Shown here one piece after another: positions 33,295 through 42,502 of a stretch of 64,000 bases of DNA (position 1 is its first letter; every line of letters starts with the position of its first letter). Below the pieces are notes generated by a model. It searched no databases, was not told where the DNA came from, and saw nothing but the letters and a program-made list of their open reading frames with translations. Source of the stretch: Deltaproteobacteria bacterium (GTDB lineage: Bacteria; Desulfobacterota; Syntrophobacteria; Syntrophobacterales; Syntrophobacteraceae); contig JAJXYD010000022.1 in the NCBI GenBank assembly GCA_021780695.1, positions 1-64,000 on the forward strand, in the 5' to 3' direction. The position numbers and the translations under genes are program-made.

Positions 33295-34323
33295 ATGGCT
33301 TACCAAACAGGCATTTTATTAAAGACCGGTACCAACGAAATGGAAATAGTCGAATTCTACCTCGATGAGTCGGTTGCCGTACCAGGCCACTGCGAGGGAA
33401 AAGTCTGCCGCGTATCCTACGGGATCAATGTGGCAAAAGTTCTTGAAATCATACAACTACCGGTGGTCAATAAGGTGCCTATGGCTCACCCCTCGGTACT
33501 CGGCACCTTTATCCTGCGAAAAAAGGTCATTCCGCTTATCGACTTGGCCTTGCAACTGGGCAAGGTAAAACCCGATGATCAAGAGTGCGCCCTTGCCATA
33601 ATTACCGAATTTAACCGCACAACCATGGCCTTCGAGGTCTCGGGGGTAAACCGCATCCACCGCCTTGCGTGGTCGGAAATAGAGCCGGCCGAGCCCGTTC
33701 TGGGCCAGTTTTCCTCATCGGTAACAGGGATCGTAAAGTTTGAGGATAGAAACGTCTTGATCCTGGATATGGAAAAAATACTCGCGGAGCTAAACGCCCA
33801 ATATTCACTGACAGGACCCGAGGCTGCACATCTTTACACACTGCCTCAAGGCGAACGCAATCCACGGGAAAAACCCGAAGCGGCCACCCCACCCAAAGCG
33901 CTAATAGCCGATGATTCCTCCTCCATCAGGACCATTTTGAAGCGCAAGCTCGAAGAAGACGGCTTCAGGATAACGACAGCAAGCGACGGAGAGAGTGCTC
34001 TTTCCATTCTCATGGGATTCAAGGAGCGCAGCCAAAAGGAAAACCGCCCGATTAACGACTACATCGAGGTATTGATCTCCGATATCGAAATGCCCAAGAT
34101 AGACGGCTACAGCCTTTGCCAGGCAGTAAAAAAAGACCCGGTTCTCTCGGCCTTGCCGGTCATCCTGTTTTCTTCCCTTATAAACGATCGACTGCTACAT
34201 AAAGGCAAATCGGTTGGCGCGGACGAACAAATTACCAAACCCGAGACCGCCAACCTCACGGAAAGCGCTCGCCGCCTGATTGCGGAAAGCAAGAGCAAAG
34301 CGGCCTCAAAGCGGGTGAGTTAG
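33295..34323 (+). CDS. cheV: Chemotaxis coupling protein CheV (CheW-receiver fusion)
   Basis: 342 residues. Residues about 1-185 are a CheW-like coupling domain (EIVEFYLDE, YGINVAKVLEII, GTFILRKKVIPLIDLALQLG, ILDMEKIL). Residues about 205-335 are a receiver domain (ALIADDSSSIRTILKRKL, LISDIEMPKIDGYSLC with the phospho-acceptor Asp, PVILFSSLI, GADEQITKPE). CheV links chemoreceptors to CheA and its receiver tunes adaptation. I prefer the ATG at 33295; a TTG at 33274 in the same frame is also possible, and neither has a strong ribosome-binding site. No other che genes are in the window. A sigma-28-like promoter upstream fits flagellar-class expression. Confidence 0.93.
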   Translation: MAYQTGILLKTGTNEMEIVEFYLDESVAVPGHCEGKVCRVSYGINVAKVLEIIQLPVVNKVPMAHPSVLGTFILRKKVIPLIDLALQLGKVKPDDQECALAIITEFNRTTMAFEVSGVNRIHRLAWSEIEPAEPVLGQFSSSVTGIVKFEDRNVLILDMEKILAELNAQYSLTGPEAAHLYTLPQGERNPREKPEAATPPKALIADDSSSIRTILKRKLEEDGFRITTASDGESALSILMGFKERSQKENRPINDYIEVLISDIEMPKIDGYSLCQAVKKDPVLSALPVILFSSLINDRLLHKGKSVGADEQITKPETANLTESARRLIAESKSKAASKRVS

Positions 34324-34363
34324 ACTTCTTTAGAATCGTTTAGGAGATCAAACAGGCAATTTT

Positions 34364-34388
34364 TGGCTGGCCAAAGCCGGCCATTTTT
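34364..34388 (+). terminator. Rho-independent terminator of cheV
   Basis: TGGCTGGC-CAAA-GCCGGCCA, an 8-bp stem with one G-T pair and a 4-base loop, is followed directly by TTTTT. It lies 40 bases after the cheV stop. Confidence 0.85.
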
Positions 34389-34400
34389 CATTAACCGGCT

Positions 34401-37004
34401 TTACTTAACAAGCGGGGCCGAGAGCTTCTCCCCCTCCTGGGACAGGCTTTTACGCTCGTCTATTATGTGCAAATCACGCTGCGGGAAAGGCATTTCGATC
34501 CCCTGTTTCTGAAAAGTCTCGAAAATGGCCGTATTGATTTCATGAGTGGTTGGAACACGGTCCTTTGCCGTAGAAACGAAAACCCGGAGGCTGAAATTAA
34601 TTGAGCTGTCGCCGTAGGCCTCGAAAAATATCTGGGGCGCGGGGTCCTTTAAAACCCGAGGGTTGGCCAGACAGATTTGCTGCAAAAGACGGGTCACCAT
34701 TCTTACATCCGAACTGTAGGATACCCCCACGCTGAGGGTCAGACGATTGGGACCGGCGCCGAAATGGTTCCAGTTGATAATCTTTGCCGACAGCAGGTCC
34801 GAGTTGGGAATGATCAGCACGGAACGATCCATATTCTGGAATACCGTGCTTCTCATGTTGATTGATTTCACCTCGCCCCACTGACCATCGATAACAAGCA
34901 TGTCGCCCACCTTTATAGGGCGTTCAAAGAGCAACACGAGGCCGCTCACGAAATTTGAAATAACTCCCTGCAGACCAAGGCCTGCGCCGATGCCCAAAGC
35001 GCCTGCAAGAAGGGTCAGACTGGCCAGGGGAAAACCCAAAATGTTCATAGCCAGCAGCACACCGCCGATAATGATCGCATACTGCAGGATGGTGGAAATC
35101 GAATACTGGATCCCCAAATCCCAACCGGTGCGTGGAAAGACTCGGCTGCGCAGAAAGGTTCTAAACAGTTTGGAACCACGAAACACTGCATAGAGAACGA
35201 ATGATGAGGCCAAAATAGTAACCGGGCTAAGGTGCAAGCTCCCAAGGACAACCCCTCTGCTCAGGTGGCCAACAAATACCAGCAAAGAGGAGAAGCCTAT
35301 ACCCCAAGCCACAAGAATGCCGCTTACAAACCCGGCAATAAGCAAAGCCGAAAGAAACATGCGGGCGGGAAGATATAACTGGCGCAGATGCAGCCCCACA
35401 TCTCCAAAGAGGTGCAAAAGGACACGCTCACGTTCAAAGATTTCTCTCAAAACACCCTTGCCCGTCACAGCCACAAACAGTACGCCGACGATCAAGGACT
35501 CGGTCAAAGCCACCGCATTTATGGCATAGATCGAAAACGACTGAAATCCAAGCAACTCCAGGAAACACACGCTAACCAGCAGCAACAGCAACGCCGTCCA
35601 GAAGTAACCCAGCCACTTAGACCATGTAGGCGATATCGGGCGATCAATGACTGTTTTAAGGTAGCCAGGGCGCATCAGAAAGCAAGTCCACAGAAGCACG
35701 CCCGCATTGTATATCTGGGTCACGAGCAGTTTCATCGAAAGGGGAAACCTGTCCAGACCAAGTATCGCTATAAAAACGAACCCCACAGTCACATAGGCGC
35801 TAAGGAGCCGCAGATGGAAGCAAAACGATCGGGCAGTCTTCGGGTTGATAAAAGGAATGCAGCACGTTTTGGATTCTGTCCCGTAGAAGAGGTCTTTTAT
35901 TACGCGGCTTAAAATCCCAAAAACCGTAAACCCTGAGAGCACGTATAGCAAAATGAGAGCCGCATCGGCGGAAAACAACCCCAGAACAGAATAGGCGGAG
36001 ACAAGCCAGACGATAAAGGCAATGGGATAGACCAGGGCAAGCAGGGCGCAGGCAATGCTTACAAGAATGCGCACGCCGACTTCGCTCGAATGGGAAAGAA
36101 CAAATACCAATAGGGGTTCGAGACGGCCTTTTAATTGCCGGGCAGCCCAGCCCAGAAAGCAGATAAAAAGCAGAAGACCTAAAAGGCGCACCCAATTCTT
36201 GACCAGGAAAGCCCGAATTTGCAGGCAATGGGACAAACCGCGACACCCGGCCCATGCCTGACGCGGCAGACCGCTTATGCTGCGCAGAAGAGTCGGAATT
36301 TGCTCCAGGATCGGCTTGGCCCGGCTCTGATGGAGCAGATCGGACACAAAGCCTTCCTGCAACTTTTTCAACCCCGGCAGCACTCCGTCAACCAGCAGTT
36401 TTTCCTGCCCTACCAGAGCCGCATTTTGATTCAAAGCATCCACGAGCCCGCTTGAGGCAACGTTAAAGGCTGCGCATGCGCCTGCGTAACTGTTAAAAGA
36501 GGCCTGAATTTGCGTAGTCCATGCTCCGGGCTGAGGCGATTTTTTGAGGATTTCAATCTGCCGCTCGATCACGGACCTGGAAGCATCGTGAGCAGCCTTG
36601 CGGTGTTGCACATCTTTTATTTCATCATTTAAATCGTCGAGCCTTGAGGAAAGCTCCTTAGCCTTTGCGGAAAACTTGGCAAAGATTGCGCCAATGAGGG
36701 CTGAGGTTATCCCATTAACTTCCATGCCGGTTTTTAACATGGCCACCCTCATTTGCATGCTCTGCAATTCATCGCTTGCTTTCGCAAGATTTGCCCGAAG
36801 CGCAGCCGCATCAGAACTATCTTTCTTCGCTTCCTCGTTTAAGGAGGCCGCAGTCGTTTTAAAAACTCCAGCAAGCCATTTGGCAGGAGTAAAGGTGGCA
36901 GTGGGTTTGCTCTCAGACTGTGCCCCAGCCCTGGAAACAGCCGGAGTCAGCATTACCAAAAGCAAAATAATACAGGTCAAGCCTTTTTTGTAAAACGCCA
37001 ACAA
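34401..37004 (-). CDS. MscK/MscM-type large mechanosensitive channel
   Basis: About 867 residues. After an N-terminal signal or anchor (YKKGLTCIILLLVMLTPAVSRAGA) comes a periplasmic coiled-coil region (about 30-260), then about nine membrane segments. The MscS core follows: LASLTLLAGALGIGAGLGLQGVISNFVSGLVLLFERPIKVGDMLVIDGQWGEVKSINMRSTVF, with the Gly/Ala-rich pore helix and the beta-domain. The C-terminus is a cytoplasmic alpha/beta domain. Such channels release solutes on hypo-osmotic shock. I set the start at a TTG (37004) because GGAGGT lies 6 bases upstream and the signal sequence begins there; the ATG at 37151 adds an unrelated, basic stretch. It converges on cheV. Confidence 0.88.
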   Translation of the reverse strand: MLAFYKKGLTCIILLLVMLTPAVSRAGAQSESKPTATFTPAKWLAGVFKTTAASLNEEAKKDSSDAAALRANLAKASDELQSMQMRVAMLKTGMEVNGITSALIGAIFAKFSAKAKELSSRLDDLNDEIKDVQHRKAAHDASRSVIERQIEILKKSPQPGAWTTQIQASFNSYAGACAAFNVASSGLVDALNQNAALVGQEKLLVDGVLPGLKKLQEGFVSDLLHQSRAKPILEQIPTLLRSISGLPRQAWAGCRGLSHCLQIRAFLVKNWVRLLGLLLFICFLGWAARQLKGRLEPLLVFVLSHSSEVGVRILVSIACALLALVYPIAFIVWLVSAYSVLGLFSADAALILLYVLSGFTVFGILSRVIKDLFYGTESKTCCIPFINPKTARSFCFHLRLLSAYVTVGFVFIAILGLDRFPLSMKLLVTQIYNAGVLLWTCFLMRPGYLKTVIDRPISPTWSKWLGYFWTALLLLLVSVCFLELLGFQSFSIYAINAVALTESLIVGVLFVAVTGKGVLREIFERERVLLHLFGDVGLHLRQLYLPARMFLSALLIAGFVSGILVAWGIGFSSLLVFVGHLSRGVVLGSLHLSPVTILASSFVLYAVFRGSKLFRTFLRSRVFPRTGWDLGIQYSISTILQYAIIIGGVLLAMNILGFPLASLTLLAGALGIGAGLGLQGVISNFVSGLVLLFERPIKVGDMLVIDGQWGEVKSINMRSTVFQNMDRSVLIIPNSDLLSAKIINWNHFGAGPNRLTLSVGVSYSSDVRMVTRLLQQICLANPRVLKDPAPQIFFEAYGDSSINFSLRVFVSTAKDRVPTTHEINTAIFETFQKQGIEMPFPQRDLHIIDERKSLSQEGEKLSAPLVK

Positions 37005-37749
37005 TAGAGAACCTCCCTGGAAGAAACCATTGCGATTCGGACGGTCATCAGGCCCCACCGGTGGAACCGGCATTCCACCCGCCACGATCCGGCGGCCGCC
37101 AATACAAAAGGGGCTCCTAAATCGAAATCTGTAATTTGGGCCACGAATCATTCACGAATCATTGAGGATTTAAAGTCATTGGTTTGACAATCAAAATGGT
37201 ACCCCACGCCCCGGATAAGGCGCCTGCAAAAATAGCGATAGAGGCCAGCGGCCCACAATCGCCATGCATCCGGGCATCTGCTCCTTCTCAGCCTACAAAA
37301 TTAGCGTACCAGAATCAACGAGAAATAACCACACGTCCAGGGCAAGCGTACAGGCTGAAAATACGACCACCTGTTAACCCTGCTAAGGCTCGCGTAATTT
37401 CAAGCGATCGCCCTGATTACAGGCTTTAGCCACGCTTGCAAGCCTCTTAATTACCAGATAGTAATCCAATCTTTTTTTAAAATCCTGAGACATCCCGGAA
37501 ATCATGGATTTAGAAACCCGCGGACTGCCCGGGGATCATCGCAGGGATAAGGGCACGAATTTGCGAAGAGCTGTTTAAAAGGCCGCAGGCCATAAAAGGC
37601 AAAAATCAGCTGATCTTTTAAAAAGTTTTATCCGATTAAACACACCATGAGTATGAAGATTGCATAAAAATAGTTTTGCAGCAGGCTGGGGACTTTTCCT
37701 TTAGCACCGCACTATTTCCATGTTTTTCCTAGAAAGGAGGCGATCTTTT
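37005..37749. other. Long intergenic region, 0.75 kb, no recognised gene
   Basis: The region between the divergent channel and PilZ genes. It contains a tandem 11-base repeat (37142-37163), a 10-base palindrome ATCAGCTGAT at 37605-37614 followed by T-rich sequence, and AT-rich DNA that probably holds the PilZ gene promoter. A small plus-strand frame at 37184-37429 lacks a ribosome-binding site. I saw no riboswitch or tRNA. Confidence 0.45.
37142..37163. repeat. Tandem 11-base direct repeat
   Basis: CACGAATCATT occurs twice without a spacer. It could be a binding site for a regulator of the channel gene, or a replication-slippage product. Confidence 0.5.
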
Positions 37750-38451
37750 ATGGGATTTGATTCGAGGATATCCGCTACCGATAGATTTTTTGACGGGCCG
37801 TTTTTTGACCCTGTCCTTAAATTGCTCCCTGGTACGCAGCTAAAGATTGAACATGGCGAAGACGAGGGAAGGGTAAATTTTAACGGGATCCTCGCCGGAA
37901 TGACTCCAGGCGAGTGTCTGATAGTCCGTGTTTTTCCCAGCCTCGAGATACTATCCAGGATGAACGAGGGGGAATCCCTGTTTGTGAGATACGTCAGTCA
38001 AGACGACGCCTATGCTTTTAACTCAACTATCAGATCCTCCATTGTTAAGCCTGTGATGATGGTTTTTCTTGAATACCCAACTGAGGTCAAAACCTGGAAT
38101 TTACGTAAATCCCCTCGTTTTCCATGCGTATTTTCGGCCACTATTAAAGAAGGAAAAGCCGAGTACAGGGCCGTCGTAGTCAACATCAGCGAGGGAGGGT
38201 GCAAGGTGTGCATGGATAATTACGGCGCCCCGCCGCTGCCCTTCGAGGTAGGCCACAAGATCCGACTGTGCTTCTATGAAACGGAGTCGGCCGTTCCCAT
38301 GGAGATCAACAGCACAATAAAATATCTTAGAAAAGATGCGCACTTTTTGGAATTGGGAGTTGAATTCGGCAGGTTAAACGATGATCTGCCAACAGAGGTA
38401 AGCAAGTTTATATCCGGAGTGATAAACAACGTTACCACCATGCCTTCCTGA
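37750..38451 (+). CDS. YcgR-like PilZ domain protein (c-di-GMP effector)
   Basis: 233 residues. The N-terminal half (about 1-110) is a YcgR-N/PilZN-like beta domain: LPGTQLKIEHGEDEGRVNFNGILAGMTPGECLIV and GESLFVRYVSQDDAYAFNS. The C-terminal PilZ domain has the c-di-GMP motifs RKSPRFPC (RxxxR) and NISEGGCKV (the D/NxSxxG box), then a strand-rich end. YcgR-type proteins bind the flagellar motor when loaded with c-di-GMP and slow or stop swimming. The start at 37750 has AAAGGAGG 9 bases upstream. Proximity to cheV and fliD in this window supports a motility role, though the gene is monocistronic. Confidence 0.88.
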   Translation: MGFDSRISATDRFFDGPFFDPVLKLLPGTQLKIEHGEDEGRVNFNGILAGMTPGECLIVRVFPSLEILSRMNEGESLFVRYVSQDDAYAFNSTIRSSIVKPVMMVFLEYPTEVKTWNLRKSPRFPCVFSATIKEGKAEYRAVVVNISEGGCKVCMDNYGAPPLPFEVGHKIRLCFYETESAVPMEINSTIKYLRKDAHFLELGVEFGRLNDDLPTEVSKFISGVINNVTTMPS

Positions 38452-38464
38452 GCTTAGAAACAGG

Positions 38465-39400
38465 TCAGGCGTCAAAAATATGGCCTGCTATTTCGGAGGC
38501 AATTTTCAAGCTCCTCTCGGTTTTGAGGTGTTCGAGAAAGGCACAGCATAGGGGAGAGAGTTCCCGGTTTTTTCTTTGCGCGAGGAAAAAGGGTCTGCGA
38601 ATGCGCAGGTGTTGGAGGGCAGGAGCGTGCAGGCTGCCTCTTTCAATGTCTTCGCACACCGCGTGCCGGGAAATTATCGATACTCCAATACGAGCCTTGA
38701 TGGCCTCCCGTACAGCTTCGGTGGAACCCATTTCGGCGACAACGTTTAAAAGAGAAGGTGAAAATCCAACCGACTCAAGCGCCCGAGCAGTGACCATGCG
38801 GGTACCCGAGGAACCTTCCCTGAGAACGAAGGGCTCCCCCTGAAGCTCACTGACGGCTACGCAATCGCGGCCTTGCCAGGGATGGCCCTTGTAGACCGCC
38901 AGTACAAGCTCATCGGAGTAAATTTGTTCGAAGAGTATTTTTTTCTCATCCCATTTCGCGCCAATTATTCCGAATTCGACTTCCCCATCGAGGATTTTTT
39001 TGACGATTTCTCCGCTGCCGCCCATCCTTACGGCGATTTGGATGGAAGGACAGCAGGCCTTAAAAGTTCCAACGAGCCTTGGCAGGATGTAGGTCCCAGG
39101 AATTGTGCTCGCTCCAAGATGAAGAGAGCCCGAGAGGTCGCCTTTGAATTTTCCGATCGCCTGCACTGCCTTGTCGCGCAACTGGATGATCTCAAGGGCG
39201 TATTTATACAGAACTTTCCCGGCGGGAGTGGGCAGGATCTGGCGTCCAGGCCGGTCGACCAGTTTTTCACCAACCAACTCCTCAAGAGCCCTTAAGTGCT
39301 CGCTTACCGTCGGCTGAGTAAGCCCCAGAACCTCGGCGGCTTTGGTAAAGCTTTGGAGTTCGATGACTTTACAAAAAATCAGCAACCTGTGAATATCCAA
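38465..39400 (-). CDS. LysR-family transcriptional regulator
   Basis: 311 residues with a TTG start preceded by AAGGAT. An N-terminal winged helix (FCKVIELQSFTKAAEVLGLTQPTVSEHLRALEELVGEKLVDR) is followed by a substrate-binding-protein-like effector domain (GSLHLGASTIPGTYILPRLVGTFKACCPSIQIAVRMGGSGEIVKKILDGEVEFGIIG). It resembles the CysB/CysL-like branch. The effector is unknown. It lies 15 bases downstream of the ABC-F gene on the same strand, so it may be co-transcribed and not divergent from its target, which is unusual for the family. Confidence 0.92.
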   Translation of the reverse strand: MDIHRLLIFCKVIELQSFTKAAEVLGLTQPTVSEHLRALEELVGEKLVDRPGRQILPTPAGKVLYKYALEIIQLRDKAVQAIGKFKGDLSGSLHLGASTIPGTYILPRLVGTFKACCPSIQIAVRMGGSGEIVKKILDGEVEFGIIGAKWDEKKILFEQIYSDELVLAVYKGHPWQGRDCVAVSELQGEPFVLREGSSGTRMVTARALESVGFSPSLLNVVAEMGSTEAVREAIKARIGVSIISRHAVCEDIERGSLHAPALQHLRIRRPFFLAQRKNRELSPLCCAFLEHLKTERSLKIASEIAGHIFDA

Positions 39401-39415
39401 TGCTTATCCTTTGTT

Positions 39416-41407
39416 TTAAGCGGGGACGCCCTGCGCGCAAATATCTCGCCGTTGCCTTTCCTTTCGAAAATCTTCTTCTATCTGCTCGAGTTCGAGCATT
39501 TTGCTTTCCCATTGACCTGTAAGTTCGTCAATCCTGGACTGGGTTTGCCTGTATTGAGACTGCACCTCCACGGCCAGCTTTCCCTGCCTGTAAGTCTCCA
39601 TGTCGGCAAGCCGCTCTCTTAAGGATTCCAGTTCAGCATGACACAAATCCAGATCTTGCTCGATGCGGTCGATCAAATCCTGGATGGGCTTTTTGGCCCG
39701 AAAAAGTTCGTTTCTCCATTGGGCCTGGGCTCTTTTTTGACCAGGCTGGGACTTTGCCCCGTTGCCTTCCTGTTTTGGCGTTTGGCCCTGGACTGGATTT
39801 TCAAGACGGCTTTTCCAAGTTTGCTCGTAATCATCATAGTTGCCGGAAAAAGTATGGACAGCGCCCGATTTTACCACCAGTATCCTGTTGGCTACCGCAT
39901 TTATGAACTGCCGGTCGTGACTGATAAAGCAGATCGTTCCGTCAAATTGGGCAAGCGCCTTTTCAAGCATTACCCTGGAAGCAATATCGAGATGGTTTGT
40001 CGGTTCGTCGAGCAGCAAGAAATTGGGACGTTGGAGCAGCAGCTTGCACAATACCAGTCGGGCCTTTTCGCCTCCGCTTAAAACAGAGATTTTCTTGAAA
40101 ACATCGTCTCCGTAAAACAAAAAAGAGCCTAGCAGAGAGCGCAATCGGCTCTGGACCATATCGCCCGAAACCGACAGAGCTTCTTCGTAGACGGTAGCCT
40201 CCGGATTTAGCTGCTCCCATTGGTGCTGCGCGTAATAGCCCATGGAAGTATGCACTCCAGTCAAAATGTCACCTGAATCGGGCTCTACGGCCCCGGCGAG
40301 GATTTTTAGAAGGGTGCTCTTGCCCGCACCGTTTGGCCCCATCAAGGCGATCTTGTCTCCCCTGGTCACGAGCAAGTCAATACCCGAATACACTGTGACA
40401 CCCTCGTAAGACTTTCCGACATTGACTAGCTCGATCACCTTTTTGCCCGAACGCACACACGGGGGAAAACCGAAATGGATTTCCGAGGACGAGACAACCG
40501 CTTCGACCTTTTCAATTTTTTCGAGCGCCTTTATACGGCTTTGGGCTTGAGAGGCCGTTTTTTTGTTACATCTGTTCTTATCGATAAACCTTTCGAGTTG
40601 GCGTATACGCTCCTGCTGGTTCTTATAAGTGGCCATGCGGATTTCCATCCGCCGCGCCTTCTCTTCGAGGTAAAAATCATAGTTTCCCGCATACTCCTGG
40701 AGCATACCCGCTTCAATCTCGACTATGCGTGAAACGGTTCTGTTTAGAAACGCACGGTCGTGCGAGATCAGGACAAGCGCCGATGAGCACCCGAGCAGGT
40801 AATCCTCAAGCCACAGGAGACTTTCAAGATCGAGGTGGTTGGTTGGCTCATCCAGGAGCAAAAGGTCGGGTTCGGCAAGAAGGAGCCTTGCCAGTTCGAG
40901 CCTCATCGCCATACCGCCGCTAAGAGCGGCCGCAGCCATGGTAAACTGATGGGGCGCAAACCCCAGACCGGCGAGAACCTTTTGCGCCCTGGCCTCCAGG
41001 TTGTAGCCAACCAGATGCTCGAGCTTTTCGAAAAGCACGGCGTGTTGTGCCGCAAGATCGGTCAGGAGCCGGGGATCCTTTTCACGATGGATATCGTTTT
41101 GCACCTGTTCGAGTTGGGCACGAAGCGGGCCGGCTTCCTCGCACACGTCGACCGCACGCTCGATAACGGATTTTCCCCGCGCGGGGATCATTTCCTGGGA
41201 AAGCCACCCCACTCTAACCGTTCCGGCCCTGGCCACACTGCCTGAATCCGGCTCGATTGCACCCAGGATTATTCCAAAAAGGGTCGATTTTCCGGCTCCG
41301 TTGGGTCCTATGAGACCGATTCTATTGCCCGAATGCACATGCAGGGACACCTCGCGAAAAAGGTCCTTTTTCCCGATCAATTTTGAAACATCTTTTAAAC
41401 TGAGCAA
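39416..41407 (-). CDS. ABC-F family ATPase (translation/ribosome-associated)
   Basis: 663 residues without membrane segments. It has two ATP-binding cassettes, each with Walker A (GPNGAGKST), signature (LSGGMAMRLELARLL; LSGGEKARLVLCKLL) and Walker B (LLLLDEPTNHLD). Between them lies the linker typical of ABC-F proteins, rich in basic helices (IDKNRCNKKTASQAQSRIKALEKIEKVEAV). After the second cassette there is a C-terminal coiled coil (about 560-655), as in Uup and YheS. These proteins act at the ribosomal E site to rescue stalled translation; some give antibiotic resistance. The TTG at 41407 is chosen because AGGAG lies 8 bases upstream and the family N-terminus (LSLKDVSK) begins there. Confidence 0.92.
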   Translation of the reverse strand: MLSLKDVSKLIGKKDLFREVSLHVHSGNRIGLIGPNGAGKSTLFGIILGAIEPDSGSVARAGTVRVGWLSQEMIPARGKSVIERAVDVCEEAGPLRAQLEQVQNDIHREKDPRLLTDLAAQHAVLFEKLEHLVGYNLEARAQKVLAGLGFAPHQFTMAAAALSGGMAMRLELARLLLAEPDLLLLDEPTNHLDLESLLWLEDYLLGCSSALVLISHDRAFLNRTVSRIVEIEAGMLQEYAGNYDFYLEEKARRMEIRMATYKNQQERIRQLERFIDKNRCNKKTASQAQSRIKALEKIEKVEAVVSSSEIHFGFPPCVRSGKKVIELVNVGKSYEGVTVYSGIDLLVTRGDKIALMGPNGAGKSTLLKILAGAVEPDSGDILTGVHTSMGYYAQHQWEQLNPEATVYEEALSVSGDMVQSRLRSLLGSFLFYGDDVFKKISVLSGGEKARLVLCKLLLQRPNFLLLDEPTNHLDIASRVMLEKALAQFDGTICFISHDRQFINAVANRILVVKSGAVHTFSGNYDDYEQTWKSRLENPVQGQTPKQEGNGAKSQPGQKRAQAQWRNELFRAKKPIQDLIDRIEQDLDLCHAELESLRERLADMETYRQGKLAVEVQSQYRQTQSRIDELTGQWESKMLELEQIEEDFRKERQRRDICAQGVPA

Positions 41408-41753
41408 CTTTGAGACTCCTAAAATAGGCAGGCGAGCAGGCGACACTCCAATCAAACTTCCAGCATGCTCAGACCCTTTGTCCTTAGGGGCAAAAACACG
41501 GCCCGCCAACCGGCCCCAAAGATCGAGCGCCCCGACGCCTCCCAAGGGAAGAAAAGCAAAAAAGGCTTTCCCCCACCTGGCACCCGCTGCGGTTATTTTA
41601 TTTTAACTATAAAGAGCGGGTAGCGGGAAAGAATTTTGCGATGGTTATTGACAAAGGCAGGCAAATATAGAAAAGTCGGCTTAAACGTCTGTTTGGAACA
41701 GTAGTTTTAAAGAACTATTTTCAATCCTTGACCATTTCCCCTGGGATTTAGGG
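41408..41753. other. Divergent promoter region of the ABC-F and TetR-family genes
   Basis: About 345 bases. The left part is GC-rich and still open in the ABC-F frame but has no homology-like content. The right part is AT-rich and holds the candidate operator at 41702-41717. No RNA gene seen. Confidence 0.4.
41702..41717. promoter_or_regulatory. Candidate operator of the TetR-family regulator
   Basis: TAGTTTTAAAGAACTA is a 16-base imperfect palindrome (TAGTT-N6-AACTA) lying 37 bases before the regulator start codon, the expected place for an autoregulatory TetR-family site. Confidence 0.35.
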
Positions 41754-42413
41754 ATGGCGCAGAATACAAAAAAAGTGGAAGACACAAAGGCCAGGCTCAT
41801 AAAGGCAGCCGGGGAGGTTTTCGCCCAGCATGGCTTCCGTGCATCCACTGTGAGGCAGATTTGCCAGCGGGCCCGCACCAACGTAGGTTCTGTCAACTAT
41901 CATTTCCGGGACAAACAGGGGTTGTACAAGGCAATCTTCGGCCAGTCGCTTCAACTGGCGCTCACGAGGTATCCTCCCGACCTGGGGCTTACCGACCAGG
42001 CGAGCCCCGAGGAAAAACTTCGCGCCTACGTTCACTCGCTTCTTTTGCGTCTTATGGGGGAAGGGCTTCCCGCATGGCACGGCAAGCTTCTGGCCAGGGA
42101 GATCGCCGAACCGAGCGGGGTTCTGGGCGAGGTGGTCGAACATTCGGTCCGGCCTCTCTACACGTACCTGGGGTGCATAGTGCGAGAACTGAGAAATGAA
42201 GAAAATACGTCGGACGAGGGCGATTCAATCTTTCTAACTTCGTTGAGCATTGTCGGGCAATGTTTTCACCACCATATTGCCTCCCACATGATCGAGTCGC
42301 TTTGTCCCCATGGGGTAGACCCTTTTAGTATAGAGCAAATGACCGATCATATAACTCGATTCTCGCTTGGCGGCATCCGTGCGCTGGGAGCCGCGGCATC
42401 CAGACAGGACTGA
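41754..42413 (+). CDS. TetR-family regulator, CecR (YbiH) type
   Basis: 219 residues. The N-terminal helix-turn-helix is typical (TKARLIKAAGEVFAQHGFRASTVRQICQRARTNVGSVNYHFRDKQGLYKAIF). The C-terminal region (LRAYVHSLLLRLMGEGLPAWHGKLLAREIAEPSGVLGEVVEHSVRPLY, then QCFHHHIA) matches the CerR/DUF1956 domain found in CecR. In E. coli CecR controls ybhG (an HlyD-type efflux subunit) and related genes. Here the next genes on the strand encode TolC, HlyD and DHA2 transporters, so it is probably their local repressor, released by a toxic ligand. Followed 90 bases later by a HAD phosphatase. Confidence 0.9.
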   Translation: MAQNTKKVEDTKARLIKAAGEVFAQHGFRASTVRQICQRARTNVGSVNYHFRDKQGLYKAIFGQSLQLALTRYPPDLGLTDQASPEEKLRAYVHSLLLRLMGEGLPAWHGKLLAREIAEPSGVLGEVVEHSVRPLYTYLGCIVRELRNEENTSDEGDSIFLTSLSIVGQCFHHHIASHMIESLCPHGVDPFSIEQMTDHITRFSLGGIRALGAAASRQD

Positions 42414-42502
42414 CCGGGCGAGATTTAAATTGCGGTTTGTAAAATTTCGTGATTTTTTGTAATTCGGAAAAACGGCAAGCATGAGTTTGAAAACCATTTT
42501 GG

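Noticed and set aside
37184..37429. 81-codon plus-strand frame in the long intergenic gap
   Set aside because: No ribosome-binding site, no hydrophobic or domain pattern; composition looks random.
37605..37614. ATCAGCTGAT palindrome considered as a terminator
   Set aside because: The stem is too short and lies upstream, not downstream, of a gene on the T-tract strand; noted only as possible operator.
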